DNA from: Enterobacter sp. R4-368 | Lineage (GTDB): Bacteria; Pseudomonadota; Gammaproteobacteria; Enterobacterales; Enterobacteriaceae | DNA length: 64,000 nt | Direction: 5' to 3' | NCBI RefSeq assembly: GCF_000410515.1 | Contig: NC_021500.1 | Span: 1,736,001 to 1,800,000 of the forward strand | Shown here: piece by piece, positions 10,409 to 18,293 of the stretch | Layout: each line of letters begins with the position of its first letter | Position numbering within the stretch: position 1 is the stretch's first letter | Made by a program: the position numbers and the translations under genes | Notes under the pieces: model-generated | Databases searched by the model: none | Told to the model about the DNA's origin: nothing | The model's input: only the letters and a program-made list of their open reading frames with translations

Positions 10409-10776
10409 TTCAACCCTCACTCAGCGCCTCATTCAGTTTGCTCAATGTTTTATAGATAATCCAGCACCGATTTGATCTCCAGATTGGCAATTATCTCCGG
10501 CAGACCAGGAAAGATTTTCTGTACGGTTGGTCAGTTCAGCGCTTCTTATACGCGCGTAAACCACGCCTCTGGAGCGCTCAAAAACAGGCGATCGGGTCAA
10601 TTCCATACGCTCAACTACGTTAGCCATCTGGTGTGAACGCTTTGTCTCGCATACAGCAATAATAAATACGGCATGATCGTATGCATCAGTTGCTGTTGCG
10701 TGTGGACACTTACTAACCGCATTTCCCTCGACAAAAGTCATTGTGATATGGACTGGAATGGCACGTCATAAATCTG
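10409..10776. other. smpB-ssrA spacer with possible degraded gene remnant
   Basis: No convincing gene is present. A minus-strand frame from 10741 to 10442 encodes 99 residues that I do not recognise and that lack a family-like pattern. In another minus-strand frame, the last 25 codons before a TAA near 10455 read like a protein C-terminus (PEIIANLEIKSVLDYL) but are cut by a TGA just upstream. I read this as decayed sequence of unknown origin. Confidence 0.35.
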
Positions 10777-10777
10777 T

Positions 10778-10783
10778 TATACT
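10778..10783 (+). promoter_or_regulatory. -10 element of the ssrA promoter
   Basis: TATACT lies 15 bp before the GGGGCTG 5' end of the mature tmRNA, the expected place for a sigma-70 -10 box. The -35 is less clear. Confidence 0.6.
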
Positions 10784-10798
10784 CAGCGTCACACTTTT

Positions 10799-11162
10799 GG
10801 GGCTGATTCTGGATTCGACGGGATTCGCGAAACCCAAGGTGCATGCCGAGGGGCGGTTGGCCTCGTAAAAAGCCGCAAAAAAATAGTCGCAAACGACGAA
10901 AACTACGCTTTAGCAGCTTAATAACCTGCTTAGAGCCCTCTCTCCCTAGCCTCCGCTCTTAGGACGGGGATCAAGAGAGGTCAAACCCAAAAGAGATCGC
11001 GTGGATGCCCTGCCTGGGGTTGAAGCGTTAAAACTAATCAGGCTAGTTTGTTAGTGGCGTGTCCGTCCGCAGCCGGCAAGCGAAATTAAAGACTGGACTA
11101 AGCATGTAGTACCGAGGATGTAGGAATTTCGGACGCGGGTTCAACTCCCGCCAGCTCCACCA
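10799..11162 (+). ncRNA. ssrA: transfer-messenger RNA (tmRNA)
   Basis: The 364-nt RNA starts GGGGCTGATTCTGG and ends with the tRNA-like acceptor arm ...CAGCTCCACCA. The tag frame at 10889-10918 encodes ANDENYALAA followed by TAA at 10919. tmRNA with SmpB rescues stalled ribosomes. The gene is intact even though a mobile element is inserted at its 3' end, because the element's left attachment site restores the acceptor-arm sequence. Confidence 0.98.
11148..11157 (+). repeat. attL: attL core of the satellite
   Basis: CCGCCAGCTC in the T-arm/acceptor region of ssrA recurs at 23326-23335 (ACTCCGCCAGCTC at 23323-23335). These are the two copies left by site-specific integration into the 3' end of ssrA. 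The sequence to the right of the second copy resembles the normal enterobacterial ssrA downstream sequence, which fixes it as the chromosomal junction. Confidence 0.75.
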
Positions 11163-11195
11163 CTTCATGATCCGGATACGTCCGGTGAAATCCTG

Positions 11196-11231
11196 AAAGC
11201 CCGCACGGCACAAGCCCTGCGGGCTTTTTTG
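11196..11231 (+). terminator. element-borne substitute terminator for ssrA
   Basis: AAGCCCGCA-cggcacaagccc-TGCGGGCTT followed by T6. It is almost identical to the native hairpin now displaced to 23369-23401. The satellite thus supplies a terminator just downstream of the reconstituted ssrA. Confidence 0.88.
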
Positions 11232-11273
11232 TGTCTGTAATAGTCCGAGGTCATCCGGCTAAATCCGGTGATT

Positions 11274-11327
11274 ATTGGTATACGTTTAGGTATACGGTAG
11301 GATGTATACCTAAAACCGTATACCAAT
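11274..11327. repeat. arm-type site pair in the int promoter region
   Basis: ATTGGTATACGTTTAGGTAT... (11274-11297) is followed by its inverted copy (11304-11327, ending CCGTATACCAAT). The same 24-mer recurs with one mismatch at 23242-23265 beside attR. Such repeats at both ends of an integrated element are typical of arm-type binding sites for the integrase or Vis. Here they also lie where they could control int transcription. Confidence 0.7.
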
Positions 11328-11346
11328 TCACGCAGGAGCGGCCACC

Positions 11347-12549
11347 ATGGCAAGGACAACACGCCCCCTTACTAACACCGAAGTCTCACGCGCTAAAGCG
11401 ACAGATAAAGATCTGACGCTGCATGATGGCGACGGCCTTTTCCTTATGGTGAAAACAAGCGGTAAAAAGCTATGGCGCTTTCGCTACCAAAGACCGACAA
11501 CAAAGCAGCGCACCATGATTGGCCTCGGAGCCTTCCCTGCCCTTTCTCTGGCCGAAGCGCGAGGTTTGCGCGCGCAGTATCTCTCTTTATTAGCAAGAGG
11601 TATCGACCCGCAAATACAAGCCGAGCAGGCTGAGGAGCAACAACAGATCGCTTTAGAGAGCATTTTTTCAAATGTAGCAGCAAACTGGTTTGCCATGAAA
11701 CGCAACAGCGTGACACCCGATTACGCGAAAGATATCTGGCGATCGTTAGAGAAGGATATTTTCCCGGCGATTGGTGAGATCCCGGTTCAGAAAATTAGAG
11801 CACGCACATTAGTTGAGGCGCTAGAGCCGATTAAAGCGCGTGGCGCACTCGAAACCGTTCGCCGCCTGGTACAGCGTATCAACGAAATCATGATTTATGC
11901 TGTTAATACCGGCCTGATTGATGCGAATCCTGCCTCAGGTATCGGTATGGCATTTGAGAAGCCGAAAAAGCAGAACATGCCAACACTGCGACCGGAAGAA
12001 CTGCCAAAGCTAATGCGCTCTCTAGTTATGTCTAATTTATCTATTCCAACACGCTGCCTGATTGAATGGCAACTCCTGACCCTTGTGCGCCCTTCAGAGG
12101 CAGCAGGCACTCAATGGGCTGAGATTGATCTTGATGCAAAGCTTTGGACGATTCCAGCCGAACGGATGAAGGCTAAGCGTGAGCATATAGTCCCTCTATC
12201 GCCTCAGGCATTAGAGATTCTGGAAGTAATGAAACCAATCAGTGCTCACCGTGATCATATTTTTCCTAGTAGGAATGATCCACAACAATCGATGAACAGT
12301 CAGACTGCTAATGCTGCTTTAAAAAGAATCGGATATGGTGGTAAATTAGTTGCCCACGGTCTCCGTTCTATCGCTAGTACCACTTTAAACGAAGAAGGAT
12401 TTAACGGAGATGTTATAGAATCAGCTCTAGCACACGCAGACAAAAATGAGGTGCGCAAGGCTTATAATAAAAGTACATACCTGAATCAAAGGCGAGATCT
12501 TATGGCATGGTGGGGCACTAAGATTAAAAACAGTTATGGAGAATGGTAA
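11347..12549 (+). CDS. int: P4-type tyrosine integrase
   Basis: The 400-residue protein has the N-terminal DUF4102 arm-binding domain (about 1-90, DGLFLMVKTSGKKLWRFRY), a SAM-like core-binding domain and a C-terminal catalytic domain. Visible catalytic residues are Arg248 (LVRPSE), Lys near 277, His337-x-x-Arg340 (HGLR), His363 and the Tyr nucleophile at about 373 (KAYNKSTYL). It is preceded by AGGAG and lies directly next to attL, reading inward. It should catalyse integration and excision at ssrA. Its stop codon overlaps the start of the next gene (TAATG). Confidence 0.95.
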   Translation: MARTTRPLTNTEVSRAKATDKDLTLHDGDGLFLMVKTSGKKLWRFRYQRPTTKQRTMIGLGAFPALSLAEARGLRAQYLSLLARGIDPQIQAEQAEEQQQIALESIFSNVAANWFAMKRNSVTPDYAKDIWRSLEKDIFPAIGEIPVQKIRARTLVEALEPIKARGALETVRRLVQRINEIMIYAVNTGLIDANPASGIGMAFEKPKKQNMPTLRPEELPKLMRSLVMSNLSIPTRCLIEWQLLTLVRPSEAAGTQWAEIDLDAKLWTIPAERMKAKREHIVPLSPQALEILEVMKPISAHRDHIFPSRNDPQQSMNSQTANAALKRIGYGGKLVAHGLRSIASTTLNEEGFNGDVIESALAHADKNEVRKAYNKSTYLNQRRDLMAWWGTKIKNSYGEW

Positions 12550-15500
12550 TGTCATTTATTTTACACACAGAGTCACCTTCAACTGAAGATATTATTGATG
12601 GAAACAGCCACAATAATATTTCAATAAAAATTGCTGATACTCTCATGCGAGATGACGTAAATATCGTTGGGATAAACGGGCCGTTAGGCTCAGGCAAATC
12701 AACAGTTATAAAACTTCTTGAAAAAAACCTACCGAATGGTAATTTCCAATTTATTAATTTTGATGCAGAGTTATACCAGCAAGGTTCAACGAAAAAAGCG
12801 TTAATAACAAAAATATACGATGGATTAGAACCAAATATTCCCAATTCGCTTAAACCAAATCTAAGAGAGTTTAAAGACAACGCTCTTGGGAATAATGTAA
12901 CCTATAAGAAGACTCAAGACAGCGAAATAAGCACCTGGGCTATACTATTTTTATTTTCTCTTTTTATATGCACTCAGTCAATTCGGCCACTTCAAACTGA
13001 ATGGGGCAAACCATCAGAAAGCATGAGTTATTTCCTCATTGGTTTATTCACATTATTCCTCACATCACCATTGCTTCTTTCTGCAATTTTTTTCATTCGT
13101 TCACTCTGGGATAATTCATTAAAATTCGGAAATATCATTAAAAAAAATTCTGTAGATACCATCTCAGAAAAGATGCTTGTTTCAAAGGAGGTAGGTAGCA
13201 TAGAGCTGCATAATGCCATTCGTGGATTTAAGGAGTGTATACCACCCGGGTTAAAGTTTCTTTTAATTATTGATAACTTAGATAGAATTCCTTCTGACAA
13301 AGTTAAAGAGTTATGGAGCGACATTGAGTTAATAAGCAATTCCTCTGAAAAAAGACTAAAACTATTAATACCATACTCTTCAGAACATGTAGCAAAATCA
13401 TTATCACAGGATATTTATGAAGGAAGAGAGTTTATTTCCAAGAGAATACCTATAAGTTTTCAAATCCCACCAATACTATCGGCTGGATGGAGGAATGTTT
13501 TTTCTCACTTTTGGCAGCAAAGCTTCCCAAGTGAGTTAGAAAATTTGTACCATGACACATCAGAACTGATTGAAATTTGGCTTCCAAAAGCTTATCAACC
13601 AATCACTCCCAGATATTTAAAAAAACTCATCAATGACATACAGATAACATTGCTTTCAACGCCTTATGAAGTAAGAAACATAACATGTGCCTATTATATT
13701 TTGACTACAAAGCATAATGACCTTCCTTTCGAAAATCTTTTAATTGATAATTTTGAAAGCAGCGATCTAGATGAAAAAACAAAAGATAAATACAAAAAGA
13801 GCATCAGAAAACTTCAACGAATTTACAATAATGACCGTAAGAAATGGATTGATGAATTGCTATGCATAAATTTTCAAACTAACGCCCAACTCGCTGAAGG
13901 AGAATTAATTGATGAGCCTCTTAAACTCGCACTAACTCAGTATAACTCAGAGGAACTATCGCGAATTTCCAATATGTTTGGTTTTGTATCTGCATGGAGA
14001 AGAGTAATTGATACTACAGATCCAACTGATTGGTTTATAACGCTTTCTAAAATGACCTCTGAAAAGAGCAATATTATTAAAGAGATACTACCTGAGGTTA
14101 TAAAAGCATTAGATACCATGGACATATCCGGTGCATCAACTTTGGATAATGAAAATTTCTTGCCTTCATTAAATTCTTTAAAAAAAGATGGGTTTAATAT
14201 TCATGGTTTATATCTAAGCAACATCCAAAAAACAATTTCACAAGATCTCACAAAGTACATCACTTATGATGATGATAGGTTAATCGAACTTGGTCAAAAC
14301 AATACTGAAATACAACAAGCTTTACATCATGGAGAATTGCTTTCACAATTAATTGGATACAACATATTAAATGAACTGTTAACTGCTCCTAAAACAGTTT
14401 TCTACATACTCAACCTCAAGGACAAATCCTTATCATTTAAGAACCTAGAGATTGAACAGATTAAATTAGAATCAAAAGATTTCATTGATGGGCTACAATT
14501 ACTCTTCGCGGGTGGGGTTGATTTTAATCTTACTGAAAAAAATATAAATAAGCATATTTCGTTTGAAAGCGAAGGAATCAAATTGGTTTTGAAAGAAGGA
14601 TTGCAGCCCGGACTAGATTCAATCTTTAACAATTTTACAAGTGGCAGCATACCTCAAAATATTTTATTGTTTGAGATGATGGTGCTTACTCCACAATGGC
14701 ATTCTGCTAATCTCAACACCCATTACACACGAATCATAAATTACAACATTGATTGGAAGATAAATTGTCTTGCACATTGGATGTCACACATGATTGCAAG
14801 TAAAAATATAATATCAATAGAGAGTTACAAGCAGTATATCTCTACCGAAGATGATTTAACTTACTTCTTCAGTTGCTACCTAAAGTATATATCTAACTTC
14901 ACACACATATTTTACGCGTTAACTAATGAGACATTGAATGAATACTTAATTCCTTCTTTGAATCTGTTAGCAAATAATAAAATGCTAAAAATTAACGATG
15001 TTAATCCAATTGTAACCGAGTTTTTCTCAGTTATGAAAAAATATCTCTCCGATAATTTCATTGAATGCTTTACACAAGATAATCGAAGTGCTCTATGCGA
15101 TGCAATTGAGAATACCTACATTAAAGACATTGACGATTCCTTTGTCGATTATCTTGTTAAAAATACAGAAGCCAATGAATTAACAAAATCGCTGATTGAA
15201 AGTTTCAAAGGTGAGATAGATACACAAGATAAGTTCAATGAAATCGTTAATGAAAACTATCCTTCCTACCCTAAGATCCTAGAGTACTCAAAGAATAACT
15301 CAGAGCATTTCGACTTTGCTAAAGATTTCATTTTTAATTTCTATGAAACGTATAAAATTGACGCTATTGACAGACCTATCCCTCGACTTATTTTTGATAC
15401 CTTATCACATGACATCAAAGAAATAGCAATAAGAGAACTAAGCGATTTGATATACGTGCGAGATCTTGATGTAAGAAGACCACTTGCCTTATTAAAATAT

Positions 15501-15761
15501 TTTTCAGACGTATTAAATTATTCAGATGATGAATCAACATCAGGTTCAAGAGCAATTGCTCGTCTATTTAATCAGGTCAGTACTAACCCAGAGATATCTT
15601 CTTGGCTTGACCGGCAAAATATAAATTTTTCCAAATGGCACATTAGTGATAAACAGTCTGTAGTGACTATTATCGCAACTAAGGCTGAGTTATTCCCTCG
15701 CCTTAAGGAAAAGGGTCCCGTTAAAAGTAAAATTCAAGAATTGAGCTTAGAGAACGATTAA
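12549..15761 (+). CDS. large KAP-type membrane P-loop NTPase, probable defence cargo
   Basis: I place the start at ATG 12549, which overlaps the int stop (TAATG) and follows GGAGA by 6 nt; ATG 12543 is too close to that site. The 1070-residue product has Walker A GPLGSGKST (44-52), two transmembrane segments inserted at about 129-147 and 160-184, and Walker B FLLIIDNLDR (about 237-246). An NTPase with membrane helices between the Walker motifs is the hallmark of the KAP family (Kidins220, PifA of F plasmid, which excludes phage T7). The remaining 800 residues are helical and not recognised. Base composition is strikingly AT-rich compared with the satellite core. The position between int and cos is where P4-like satellites carry anti-phage genes. 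A defence role is inference, not shown. Confidence 0.8.
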   Translation: MSFILHTESPSTEDIIDGNSHNNISIKIADTLMRDDVNIVGINGPLGSGKSTVIKLLEKNLPNGNFQFINFDAELYQQGSTKKALITKIYDGLEPNIPNSLKPNLREFKDNALGNNVTYKKTQDSEISTWAILFLFSLFICTQSIRPLQTEWGKPSESMSYFLIGLFTLFLTSPLLLSAIFFIRSLWDNSLKFGNIIKKNSVDTISEKMLVSKEVGSIELHNAIRGFKECIPPGLKFLLIIDNLDRIPSDKVKELWSDIELISNSSEKRLKLLIPYSSEHVAKSLSQDIYEGREFISKRIPISFQIPPILSAGWRNVFSHFWQQSFPSELENLYHDTSELIEIWLPKAYQPITPRYLKKLINDIQITLLSTPYEVRNITCAYYILTTKHNDLPFENLLIDNFESSDLDEKTKDKYKKSIRKLQRIYNNDRKKWIDELLCINFQTNAQLAEGELIDEPLKLALTQYNSEELSRISNMFGFVSAWRRVIDTTDPTDWFITLSKMTSEKSNIIKEILPEVIKALDTMDISGASTLDNENFLPSLNSLKKDGFNIHGLYLSNIQKTISQDLTKYITYDDDRLIELGQNNTEIQQALHHGELLSQLIGYNILNELLTAPKTVFYILNLKDKSLSFKNLEIEQIKLESKDFIDGLQLLFAGGVDFNLTEKNINKHISFESEGIKLVLKEGLQPGLDSIFNNFTSGSIPQNILLFEMMVLTPQWHSANLNTHYTRIINYNIDWKINCLAHWMSHMIASKNIISIESYKQYISTEDDLTYFFSCYLKYISNFTHIFYALTNETLNEYLIPSLNLLANNKMLKINDVNPIVTEFFSVMKKYLSDNFIECFTQDNRSALCDAIENTYIKDIDDSFVDYLVKNTEANELTKSLIESFKGEIDTQDKFNEIVNENYPSYPKILEYSKNNSEHFDFAKDFIFNFYETYKIDAIDRPIPRLIFDTLSHDIKEIAIRELSDLIYVRDLDVRRPLALLKYFSDVLNYSDDESTSGSRAIARLFNQVSTNPEISSWLDRQNINFSKWHISDKQSVVTIIATKAELFPRLKEKGPVKSKIQELSLEND

Positions 15762-15766
15762 AAATC

Positions 15767-15802
15767 AGCGCCCCTCTCAATTTGAGTATTGGGGGGATTA
15801 AA
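15767..15802 (+). terminator. possible terminator after the NTPase gene
   Basis: CCCCT, an inner CTCAA-t-TTGAG hairpin, then TATTGGGGGG can fold into one stem 9 bp after the stop codon, followed by an A/T-rich tract. There is no clean T-run, so this is tentative. Confidence 0.4.
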
Positions 15803-15822
15803 AATTAATTATTTCTATCCGT

Positions 15823-15848
15823 GCGCGCAGTGCTTTCCCCTCCTCGCC
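15823..15848 (-). other. cos: cos site, P2/P4 type
   Basis: Read on the minus strand, 15848-15830 is GGCGAGGAGGGGAAAGCAC. I recall the P2/P4 19-nt cohesive end as GGCGAGGCGGGGAAAGCAC, so only one base differs, and the match continues into TGCGCGC. Placement between the cargo and the late genes is the P4 position of cos. This predicts packaging by a P2-like terminase. The stretch 15849-16079 holds no gene, only hairpins and repeats of ATGCA. Confidence 0.8.
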
Positions 15849-15973
15849 TGCCCGCTTTGCAGGGCGGTTTAAATGCAGTTGCATGACCGGGCTCAGGCCG
15901 CGCCAGAACTGGCGCGGGCGAGGTTCAAACGTGCATAGAAATAAATGCAATTAAATGCACCTCATGCATGCAA

Positions 15974-15994
15974 GGTATTTTTCGAAAAAATACC
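15974..15994 (+). terminator. hairpin, possible terminator
   Basis: GGTATTTTTCG-AAAAAATACC is nearly palindromic and followed on the plus strand by GAGATTTTTTT. It may stop transcripts coming from int and the NTPase. A second palindrome, GCCGGTA-gcgag-TACCGGC, is at 16033-16051, next to the end of the delta gene. Confidence 0.4.
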
Positions 15995-16079
15995 GAGATT
16001 TTTTTGCGTTTTTTCGGGGTACAGAGGGCGCAGCCGGTAGCGAGTACCGGCGCACATAAATCGGGATATTTTCGGGGAA

Positions 16080-16283
16080 TTATTGCGGCTGAATATCTGC
16101 CTGCAAGACCTGATTTTCCGGCATAGCCGGTCTGCGTATCACGCCGTCGAGCGTCTCGGTGGTGCGGAACGTGGCCGAGCACTCAATACTGGTGCACTGG
16201 TGATAGCGCTGTTTGAGGTTTTCCGTCAGATAGCGGCTGGTGCGCGCGTGTGCGGGCTGTCTGCAGAACGGACAGTGAAACAT
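16080..16283 (-). CDS. Ogr/Delta family late transcription activator
   Basis: The 67-residue zinc-finger protein has CPFC at 4-7 and Cys30/Cys35 (CTSIEC), the Ogr/Delta ligand set. Such proteins bind TGT-N12-ACA boxes about 55 bp upstream of P2/P4 late promoters and contact the RNA polymerase alpha subunit. P4 Delta is a double-domain protein, whereas this one has a single Ogr unit. It follows sid by 3 bp on the same strand. A matching box is present upstream of sid at 17157-17174. Confidence 0.9.
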   Translation of the reverse strand: MFHCPFCRQPAHARTSRYLTENLKQRYHQCTSIECSATFRTTETLDGVIRRPAMPENQVLQADIQPQ

Positions 16284-16286
16284 GGC

Positions 16287-17084
16287 TCAGCCCTCCGCCT
16301 GTTTTCTCTTTTCAGCCAGTCGTGTGGCGAGCTGCGTACGCTTCACCGGGCTTTTATACAGCGCCATATCCACACCAGTCAGCGGCGGACGGTGCAAACC
16401 GAGCTGTGAGAGCACCGGCTCCCTGTCCGTATCGAAGGTGTAAAACCCGGCCTGAACGGAAACATGGCCGCCGAGCTCCTGAATCAGGGTATTGAGCGGG
16501 CGTTCCGTCTGCTCCATTTCCAGCGCGCGCAGACGCAGCGCGAATGCCCTGACCAGCGCCGGGCTGATGGTCTTCATGGCGTCAGCCCATTCGCTCTGAG
16601 CGTACAGGCCAAACGCTGTCCGGTGTTCTTCCACGTACTTTTCACCGGAGGCGCAGGCGGCCAGCATGGCGCGGGATTTATCGGTTTCCAGCTCCGCAAT
16701 CAGGGCGGTGAACTCCTCCGCCAGTTCCCGACCGGCAATGCGTCTGCCGTGTTCGGCTTTCAGCTCCGGGGTCATTTCACCGCGCAGGGTGCGGAAACGC
16801 TCGCGCCAGCTCTGTTCCGCTTCGGCACTTTCTGTCAGGGCGTTCTCTCGTTCCTTTTCGCTGCGGGTGATGGCCGCGCCGATATCGTTCAGCTTCATCA
16901 TATTGCCGGTATGCGCGGCTTTTGCCTGAGCGAACGTCTCAACGGCATGACCGACGGCGGCGACGCTCTCTTCGCTGGCCTTTTTATTCATGGCGTCGAG
17001 GGCGCTGTCGATAGCGGTGCGGGTTTTCGCGTCCTGGGTGCTGCCGAGGGTTTTCATCACGGCGGTAATCAGTTCAGTTTTCAT
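16287..17084 (-). CDS. Sid-like capsid size determination protein
   Basis: The 265-residue, highly helical protein shows the pattern of P4 Sid: an AAHTGNMMKLNDIG region, then W-RERFRTLRGEMTPELK, RRIAGRELAEEF, and a long acidic helix. Sid forms an external scaffold that makes helper P2 build small T=4 capsids. I chose ATG 17084 (MKTELITAV) because the predicted Delta-dependent transcription start lies just upstream; a GTG at 17135 would fall at or before that start. It is a little longer than P4 Sid (about 244 residues). No psu gene follows delta. Confidence 0.78.
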   Translation of the reverse strand: MKTELITAVMKTLGSTQDAKTRTAIDSALDAMNKKASEESVAAVGHAVETFAQAKAAHTGNMMKLNDIGAAITRSEKERENALTESAEAEQSWRERFRTLRGEMTPELKAEHGRRIAGRELAEEFTALIAELETDKSRAMLAACASGEKYVEEHRTAFGLYAQSEWADAMKTISPALVRAFALRLRALEMEQTERPLNTLIQELGGHVSVQAGFYTFDTDREPVLSQLGLHRPPLTGVDMALYKSPVKRTQLATRLAEKRKQAEG

Positions 17085-17156
17085 GTCAGGGCTCTCTGTG
17101 TTGTCAACCTGAGCGCATTCTGCCGCGCCCTGCACAACGATACGACTGATTGCAGT

Positions 17157-17174
17157 TGTGGCCGGGATGGCACA
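17157..17174 (-). promoter_or_regulatory. Delta/Ogr box of the late (sid) promoter
   Basis: TGT-GCCATCCCGGCC-ACA on the minus strand fits the P2/P4 late activator site TGT-N12-ACA exactly. Centred about 82 bp before the sid ATG, it predicts a transcription start about 55 bp downstream, leaving a leader of roughly 25 nt. Confidence 0.75.
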
Positions 17175-17202
17175 GAAAACCCCCTGGAAAAACCGGCTCG
17201 CC

Positions 17203-17240
17203 AGAAAGAGGTCTCAGTAAGACCCTCTTTCTGTTTGTTT
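17203..17240. terminator. hairpin terminator upstream of the late promoter
   Basis: AGAAAGAGG-TCT-cagta-AGA-CCCTCTTTCT followed by GTTTGTTTTT. It would insulate the replication region from transcription entering from the left. Confidence 0.65.
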
Positions 17241-17261
17241 TTCTGTAATTAACCCTTCACT

Positions 17262-17380
17262 CTGTTCACTGAGAAATAAAAGAATAAGAAATACAGTAAG
17301 TTAAAGTGTGAACAGTTAAGGAATTAAGTGTTCACCGACTGTTCACTACTGTTCACTACTGTTCACTACTGTTCACCTTC
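17262..17380. repeat. iteron cluster, probable replication origin or crr
   Basis: The core GTTCAC (or GTGAAC) appears at least seven times: 17262-17271, 17308-17315, 17329-17336 and a tandem run of GTTCACTACT decamers at 17341-17370 ending in GTTCACC at 17371-17377. P4 alpha protein binds type I iterons of the GGTGAACAG type in ori and crr. A second cluster lies at 21421-21516, so the two flank the alpha operon as in P4. Confidence 0.8.
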
Positions 17381-17485
17381 TTTTATTTCTTCCTGTACGG
17401 CAGTATTTTTTTTCTGATGTTTTTTCCTTTTAATATCAGCTTAATTAATCGGATAAAAAGGTTTGCAATTTTCGTTACTGGTTAT

Positions 17486-17527
17486 ATTGGCAAACATTGA
17501 CATTTATTGGCAAACAGAGGCAAACCC
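17486..17527. repeat. ATTGGCAAACA repeats upstream of vis
   Basis: ATTGGCAAACA at 17486-17496 and 17506-17516 (period 20), with a related GAGGCAAACCC at 17517-17527. The period of about two helical turns suggests an operator for a DNA-binding protein, perhaps Vis itself. The rest of 17381-17676 is AT-rich and holds no supported gene. Confidence 0.5.
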
Positions 17528-17676
17528 GAAAAATAAGCTGCTTATTAAACAGACAACCTTGCAGGAAACAGCCAGGAGTGCCCTTGTTGTAATACGCAAA
17601 AATATTCACAAAATAGAGAGCTACCCGAAGCCGGAAAGACACGACCGGCACTGTATGGACTTTATGAGGTAGCCCG

Positions 17677-17943
17677 ATGCACACCGCTTTTTCTTCCCCG
17701 TCTTCTGCCCCTGCCGCACCGTTAATGCCGGTTTCTGACGTTATTCAGGAGCGCTTTTTACGCCTGCCGGAAGTGATGCATTTATGCGGCCTGTCCCGCT
17801 CAACCATTTACGACCTCATCAGCCGTGAGGCTTTCCCGAAACAAATCTCTCTCGGCGGAAAAAACGTGGCGTGGGCACACAGTGAAATTACGGCGTGGAT
17901 GAGCGATCGCATCGCGGCGCGTAACCGGAGCTGTGATGCATGA
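17677..17943 (+). CDS. vis: Vis/AlpA-type excisionase and regulator
   Basis: The 88-residue product has P4 Vis length and the AlpA (MerR-like helix-turn-helix) core [23 protein letters not shown] at about 26-48, followed by [24 protein letters not shown]4 Vis promotes excision and represses transcription. The ATG follows GAGG. It sits at the left end of the replication and immunity block, its normal place. Confidence 0.9.
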   Translation: MHTAFSSPSSAPAAPLMPVSDVIQERFLRLPEVMHLCGLSRSTIYDLISREAFPKQISLGGKNVAWAHSEITAWMSDRIAARNRSCDA

Positions 17944-18030
17944 TGTTGCCCGGTCAGCAAAACGCCCTTTTTTCTGGCTTGCTTCCTGTCGCCGTTTCCA
18001 GGTATAGTTTTCCCGCTGTCGCAAAATCGG

Positions 18031-18284
18031 CAGCCGGGCGTGAGAACCCGAGTTTCTTCAAGGCGACACCTGACGCGCCATGCGTCTTTTTTTGTGTCTG
18101 TGCCTCTGTGCACCTGTTGTTTACGTACCGGTTCTTTAACCGTTGCCGTATCCGCGTAATGGTGGCTCAGGCGGGGCAGCCTTCGGGCTGGCCGGTTCCC
18201 TTGAAGGCCGGTTTCTCACCCCCGTCTGGGCTACCACCAGAGCGTGAGAACTCCGGTGGTAGCGATAACCGCTACTTCAAGGAG
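18031..18284 (+). ncRNA. cI: CI-type antisense immunity RNA and its targets
   Basis: A central segment (about 18176-18240) starts with a CAGCC-TTCG-GGCTG hairpin and contains CCCTTGAAGG (18198-18207) and GGTTTCTCACC (18210-18220). These are complementary to CTTCAAGG and GTGAGAAC blocks on both sides: 18038-18065 upstream (seqA-like) and 18242-18284 downstream (seqC-like). This is the layout of P4 immunity, where CI RNA pairs with seqA and seqC to force early termination. The downstream block contains the kil ribosome-binding site CAAGGAGG. No protein gene is supported in 17944-18293. Confidence 0.65.
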
Positions 18285-18293
18285 GCTGCCATC

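Noticed and set aside
10442..10741. 99-codon minus-strand frame
   Set aside because: No recognised domain and no good start signal; treated as degraded spacer.
10799..11162. tmRNA truncated by the insertion
   Set aside because: Both the tag frame and the complete CCA-ended acceptor arm are present; the att sequence restores the 3' end.
15925..16182. 85-codon minus-strand frame
   Set aside because: It overlaps the delta gene and hairpins, has no ribosome-binding site and looks like composition-driven chance.
17337..17380. Possible CRISPR-like array
   Set aside because: Units are 10 bp and contiguous without spacers; they match P4 alpha iterons.
17463..17672. 69-codon frames on both strands before vis
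   Set aside because: AT-rich regulatory DNA with repeats; no start signal or similarity.
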